This document shows positions 60,435 to 64,000 of a stretch of DNA of 64,000 nt, in pieces. Location: positions 4,676,001 to 4,740,000 of the forward strand of contig NZ_CP065424.1 in NCBI RefSeq assembly GCF_017809215.1, given 5' to 3'. Positions within the stretch are counted from its first letter, which is position 1, and the number at the start of each line of letters is the position of its first letter. The stretch is from Heyndrickxia oleronia (GTDB lineage: Bacteria > Bacillota > Bacilli > Bacillales > Bacillaceae_C). The translations under genes were made by a program, and so were the position numbers. Under the pieces are notes generated by a model. That model was not told the DNA's origin and did no database searches. It was given only the letters and a program-made list of their open reading frames with translations.

Positions 60435-61703
60435 TTATTCCACTAAAGCCAAAGCCTTTGATCCGATATCTTTACGATAGAAAAAACCTTCGATAGTCAA
60501 GTTCTCCATCTCTCCATACACTTTATTTATGGCTGTTTTGAGATCCTCACCCTTGGATGTTACCAGTAGTACCCTTCCTCCATTAGATACAAGTGTTTGA
60601 TTTGCCCCCATCTCTGTTCCCGCGTGAAACACAAGTGTAGAGGAATCAAGCTTTGTTAAATCAGGAATTTTTATACTCTTTTCATATGAATTTGGGTAAC
60701 CATTTGAAGCAAGAACGACACCAACTACCGATTCATCTATCCAAGAAATTGTCGGCGTAGATTCATCCATTATATCTTTGAGTATTTGAACAAAATCGGA
60801 TTCGAGTCTAGTTAGTACAACCTGAGTTTCTGGATCACCAAAGCGGGCATTAAATTCAATTACTTTAGGTCCTTCCTGCGTAAGAATTAACCCTGCATAA
60901 AGAATTCCTGTAAAATTCCTGTTTTCTTGTGCTAATGCATGGGCGGTAGGAACTAAAATTTCTTTAACTGCTCGATCAACCTCAGTCTGAGGTATTTGTG
61001 GTACAGGTGAATATGCTCCCATTCCCCCTGTGTTTGGCCCTTGATCTCCATCAAATGCACGCTTATGGTCCTGAGCAATCACCATAGGATAAACAGATTC
61101 ACCATTTACAAAGGCCATTAAAGAAAATTCTTCACCTTCTAAGAATTCCTCGATAACAACCTTTGTCGATGCTGAACCAAATTTTTCATTGACCATCATT
61201 TCCTCAAGACCGGATAGGGCTTCGTCTAGCGTGAAAGCCACAATTACTCCCTTACCTGCAGCAAGACCATCAGCTTTAATAACAACTGGTGCACCATGCT
61301 CCTCTAGATACGTCTTAGCTTCCTCATACATATCAAAGGTTTCATATGCTGCGGTAGGAATTTGATATTTTTTCATTAAGTCCTTGGCAAAAGCCTTACT
61401 TCCTTCTATCATTGCTGCTTCTTTTCGCGGCCCAAACACAGGTAACCCAGCTGCTTGAAATTCATTAACGATTCCAGCGGATAATGGCTCTTCAGGTCCG
61501 ACAATGGTTAAGTCGATCTTCTTTTCCTTTGCAAAGGTGATTAATTCGCTGAAATCCATTTCTGAAATGGGAACAATCTCTGCATCCGCACTAATTCCAC
61601 CATTACCTGGTGCACAATATACCTTTTTTACCAATGAACTTTCCTTCACTTTTTTACAAATTGCGTGTTCTCTCCCACCTCTGCCTATGACTAAAATATT
61701 CAT
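60435..61703 (-). CDS. purD: Phosphoribosylamine-glycine ligase
   Basis: A 422-residue ATP-grasp enzyme: VIGRGGREHAICKK at the N-terminus, VIKADGLAAGKGVIVAF and FLEGEEFSLMAFVNGE in the ATP-grasp domain, and VIEFNARFGDPETQ near residue 290. Second step of purine synthesis. Ribosome site GAGGGGATG precedes the ATG. Last gene of the pur operon; a terminator-like hairpin precedes it. Confidence 0.97.
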   Translation of the reverse strand: MNILVIGRGGREHAICKKVKESSLVKKVYCAPGNGGISADAEIVPISEMDFSELITFAKEKKIDLTIVGPEEPLSAGIVNEFQAAGLPVFGPRKEAAMIEGSKAFAKDLMKKYQIPTAAYETFDMYEEAKTYLEEHGAPVVIKADGLAAGKGVIVAFTLDEALSGLEEMMVNEKFGSASTKVVIEEFLEGEEFSLMAFVNGESVYPMVIAQDHKRAFDGDQGPNTGGMGAYSPVPQIPQTEVDRAVKEILVPTAHALAQENRNFTGILYAGLILTQEGPKVIEFNARFGDPETQVVLTRLESDFVQILKDIMDESTPTISWIDESVVGVVLASNGYPNSYEKSIKIPDLTKLDSSTLVFHAGTEMGANQTLVSNGGRVLLVTSKGEDLKTAINKVYGEMENLTIEGFFYRKDIGSKALALVE

Positions 61704-61724
61704 TTTTTCATCCCCTCTTAAAAA

Positions 61725-61759
61725 ATGGCACCTGGTTTAATTACGCCCAAGGTGCCCAT
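61725..61759 (-). promoter_or_regulatory. Intercistronic terminator-like hairpin upstream of purD
   Basis: On the minus strand GGGCACCT pairs with AGGTGCC (61756-61727), followed by ATTTTTTAAG, about 20 bp before the purD start codon. It could lower purD expression relative to purH, or act as an RNA-processing site. Confidence 0.55.
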
Positions 61760-61874
61760 TGTTTTTTCTTTTTTAGTAGGCTCTTCTCTAAAATCTGTTT
61801 GGTATGATCTAAAATTCCTGGTGCTAAAAAATTTTTCCACCTGTTGAAAAGTCCTTTTGTATCATTAAGAACGT

Positions 61875-63404
61875 TTAATGTTTGAAATGACGTATTCCTG
61901 TAAACACCATGGCAATTCCGTACTCATTTGCCTTTTTAATAGAATCTTCGTCGCGTATTGAACCACCTGGTTGAATGATCGCTGTAATTCCAGACTTCGC
62001 TGCTGCTTCAACTGTATCATCCATTGGAAAGAATGCATCAGAAGCCATTGCTGCCCCCTTTGCTAGATCCCCAGCTTGCTCTAAGGCTATATTAGCTGAT
62101 CCTACACGATTCATTTGACCTGCACCAATTCCAAGTGTCATTTCATCATTGGAAACAACAATTGCATTCGATTTAACATGTTTTACAACTTTCCATCCCA
62201 GTTTTAGTGCCTTCCACTCTGACTCTGTTGGCTTTCTATTGGTTGGAACTGAAATATTTGCATCATCAAATGTATGTGTATCCTGATCTTGAATGAGTAG
62301 ACCACCTTCAACTGATGTAATGACCTTTTCATTTTTTTGCTGGAGATCAAAAGAAACTGTCAAGAGGCGAAGATTTTTTTTACTTGTTAAAATTGATAGA
62401 GCTTCATCTGAAAATGATGGTGCAATAATAATTTCTAAAAAGATTTCATGTAGTTGCTCAGCTGTCTCTTTATCTACTTCTCGATTAAATGCTACGATAC
62501 CACCAAAAATCGATGTAGAATCAGCCTCATATGCCTTTTTAAACGCTTCTGCTATACTATTTCCTAAACCAACACCACAAGGGTTCATATGCTTAACCGC
62601 AACTGCAACAGGTTCAGAAAAATCCTTCACAATTTGAAGGGCTGCATCTGCATCGTGAATATTATTGTAAGAAAGTTCTTTGCCATGTAATTGCTTTGCA
62701 TGTGCAATAGAAAATAATGATCCAATTGGATTCATATAGAAACTTGCCTTTTGATGAGGATTTTCTCCATAACGCAATGATTGTTTTATTTCATAAGAAA
62801 AAGTGATACGTTCTGGATTTTCTTCTCCAACAAGATTTGTCATATATTCGGCAATATAAGAGTCATATGCAGCAGTATGTCGGAAAACCTTTGCAGCTAA
62901 ACGTTTATTCGTTTCTTTAGACACTGCACCATTCAATTTTATTTCCTTTAATACACCATCATAATCCTGTGCATCAACAATGACAGTCACGTAATCATGA
63001 TTCTTTGCTGCAGAACGAAGCATAGTTGGACCACCAATATCAATATTTTCAATAGCCTCTTCTTCTGTCACATTTGGCTTAGAAATCGTTTGTTGAAATG
63101 GATATAAATTCACACAAACAAGATCGATAGGAGTAATCCCTTGTTGATCTATTTGTTGAAGATGTTCAGGAGTACGTTTTGCTAGCAACCCACCATGAAT
63201 GAAAGGATGAAGTGTTTTTACTCTTCCTTCCAGTATTTCCGGAAATCCTGTCACATCCTCTACTCCAATTACCGATAGACCAGCTTCTTCAAGTGTTCGT
63301 TTTGTTCCGCCAGTAGAAATAATCTCGACTCCTGCCTCAAGTAATCCTTTGGCAAACTCTACGATTCCTGTTTTATCTGAAACACTGATTAATGCACGTT
63401 TCAT
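61875..63404 (-). CDS. purH: Bifunctional AICAR transformylase/IMP cyclohydrolase
   Basis: A 509-residue PurH. The N-terminal MGS-like cyclohydrolase domain (ISVSDKTGIVEFAKGL, ISTGGTKRTLEEAG) and the C-terminal AICAR transformylase (KHMNPCGVG, RYGENPHQKA) are both complete. Last two steps of IMP synthesis. Its start overlaps purN by 4 bp. Confidence 0.98.
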   Translation of the reverse strand: MKRALISVSDKTGIVEFAKGLLEAGVEIISTGGTKRTLEEAGLSVIGVEDVTGFPEILEGRVKTLHPFIHGGLLAKRTPEHLQQIDQQGITPIDLVCVNLYPFQQTISKPNVTEEEAIENIDIGGPTMLRSAAKNHDYVTVIVDAQDYDGVLKEIKLNGAVSKETNKRLAAKVFRHTAAYDSYIAEYMTNLVGEENPERITFSYEIKQSLRYGENPHQKASFYMNPIGSLFSIAHAKQLHGKELSYNNIHDADAALQIVKDFSEPVAVAVKHMNPCGVGLGNSIAEAFKKAYEADSTSIFGGIVAFNREVDKETAEQLHEIFLEIIIAPSFSDEALSILTSKKNLRLLTVSFDLQQKNEKVITSVEGGLLIQDQDTHTFDDANISVPTNRKPTESEWKALKLGWKVVKHVKSNAIVVSNDEMTLGIGAGQMNRVGSANIALEQAGDLAKGAAMASDAFFPMDDTVEAAAKSGITAIIQPGGSIRDEDSIKKANEYGIAMVFTGIRHFKH

Positions 63405-63985
63405 GGTGTAACCCCCTCGTTTTTTTGCAATAACAATTGAATGGTTTCTGGATATAAACGGTGCTCAATTTTGTGCACCTTTTCGGCTAATGTTTGTTCT
63501 GTATCCAATATATCTATTTTTAATGCCTCTTGAGCAATGATTGGACCCGTATCCATACCTTCATCCACAAAATGAACTGTTACTCCTGTCACCTTAACAC
63601 CTGCCTGGAGTGCCTGTCTCACAGCATGTTTTCCTGGAAAGGAAGGGAGAAGTGAAGGATGGATATTAATAATCCGATTTGTGAATTTCTGTAGTAAAGT
63701 ATCACCAATGAGCCTCATATATCCTGCCAAAACAATAAATTCGACCTGATGTTTATACAGTACATTAGTAATTTCTTTCTCATAATCAAACTTTGAATCA
63801 TACCTCTTCGGATCAAATTGAAAAATAGGAGTATGTTCTCTTTTAGCTCTTTCGAGAACAAAAGCGTCTTCTCTGTCACAAACGAGTAATTCAACTGATG
63901 CCTCTAAACTACCTGACTTTATTGCATCCATAATAGCCTGATAATTACTTCCACTTCCTGAAGCAAAGATAGCAATTTTCGTCAT
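63401..63985 (-). CDS. purN: Phosphoribosylglycinamide formyltransferase
   Basis: A 194-residue PurN: IFASGSGSNYQAI at the N-terminus, VLAGYMRLI, INIHPSLLPSFPGKHA with the catalytic Asn/His pair, and VHFVDEGMDTGPIIAQEA. Third step of purine synthesis with 10-formyl-THF. The gene continues the pur operon to the right (purM expected beyond the window). Confidence 0.97.
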   Translation of the reverse strand: MTKIAIFASGSGSNYQAIMDAIKSGSLEASVELLVCDREDAFVLERAKREHTPIFQFDPKRYDSKFDYEKEITNVLYKHQVEFIVLAGYMRLIGDTLLQKFTNRIINIHPSLLPSFPGKHAVRQALQAGVKVTGVTVHFVDEGMDTGPIIAQEALKIDILDTEQTLAEKVHKIEHRLYPETIQLLLQKNEGVTP

Positions 63986-64000
63986 CTACTTAACTCCCTT

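Overview
The window looks like a low-GC, spore-forming Bacillaceae chromosome. From right to left its backbone follows the Bacillus subtilis purD-to-yefA region: purN-purH-purD, yerA, yerB, yerC, pcrB-pcrA-ligA, camS (yerH), putP/opuE-type symporter, gatCAB, a yerO-like TetR, dgkB (yerQ), rlmCD (yefA). I recognised this order from protein content; no search was run. Extra genes are interleaved: the glyoxylate shunt pair aceB-aceA, mhqE-mhqD, nrnB, a chemoreceptor, racA, htpG, and an amidase with two ABC permeases. A sigma-H-like promoter and 0A boxes before racA support an endospore former.

Left part (1-16.0 kb): an accessory region abutting the 3' end of rlmCD. It holds a truncated phage antirepressor gene (1-433), a divergent GAP-family membrane protein/TetR pair, a phage-type replication cassette (family A DNA polymerase, DUF2815, DUF2800, two small proteins, a sigma-like HTH protein), and then a restriction-modification operon: HTH protein, beta-class amino-methyltransferase, C5-cytosine methyltransferase, McrB-like AAA NTPase, LlaJI-type nuclease, and an ImmA/IrrE-like metallopeptidase with a C-terminal HTH. 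Two of the phage-type genes have a Shine-Dalgarno sequence that can pair with upstream RNA. The leader at 7540-7722 shows mutually exclusive pairings, a terminator-like hairpin and a leader ORF.

Middle part (16-44 kb): housekeeping and stress genes, several with readable regulatory sites: CIRCE before htpG, an MhqR-type palindrome before mhqED, paired TetR operators around 29.4 and 30.0 kb, and three copies of a palindrome centred on AATCAAACGTTTG.

Right part (44-64 kb): a 52-bp tandem repeat array (about 12 units) between gatC and aceA, the glyoxylate shunt genes, the camS-ligA-pcrA-pcrB block, and then a likely RRNPP quorum-sensing pair (HTH/TPR receptor at 55115-56380 with a 52-residue secreted propeptide at 56394-56552). 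This pair is inserted between pcrB and yerC, together with an unrecognised 42-residue ORF. The end of the purine operon closes the window.

The main candidates for something undescribed are the receptor/propeptide pair, the structured leader of the sigma-like phage gene, the mixed-methyltransferase LlaJI-type system with its linked ImmA-like protein, and the 52-bp array.
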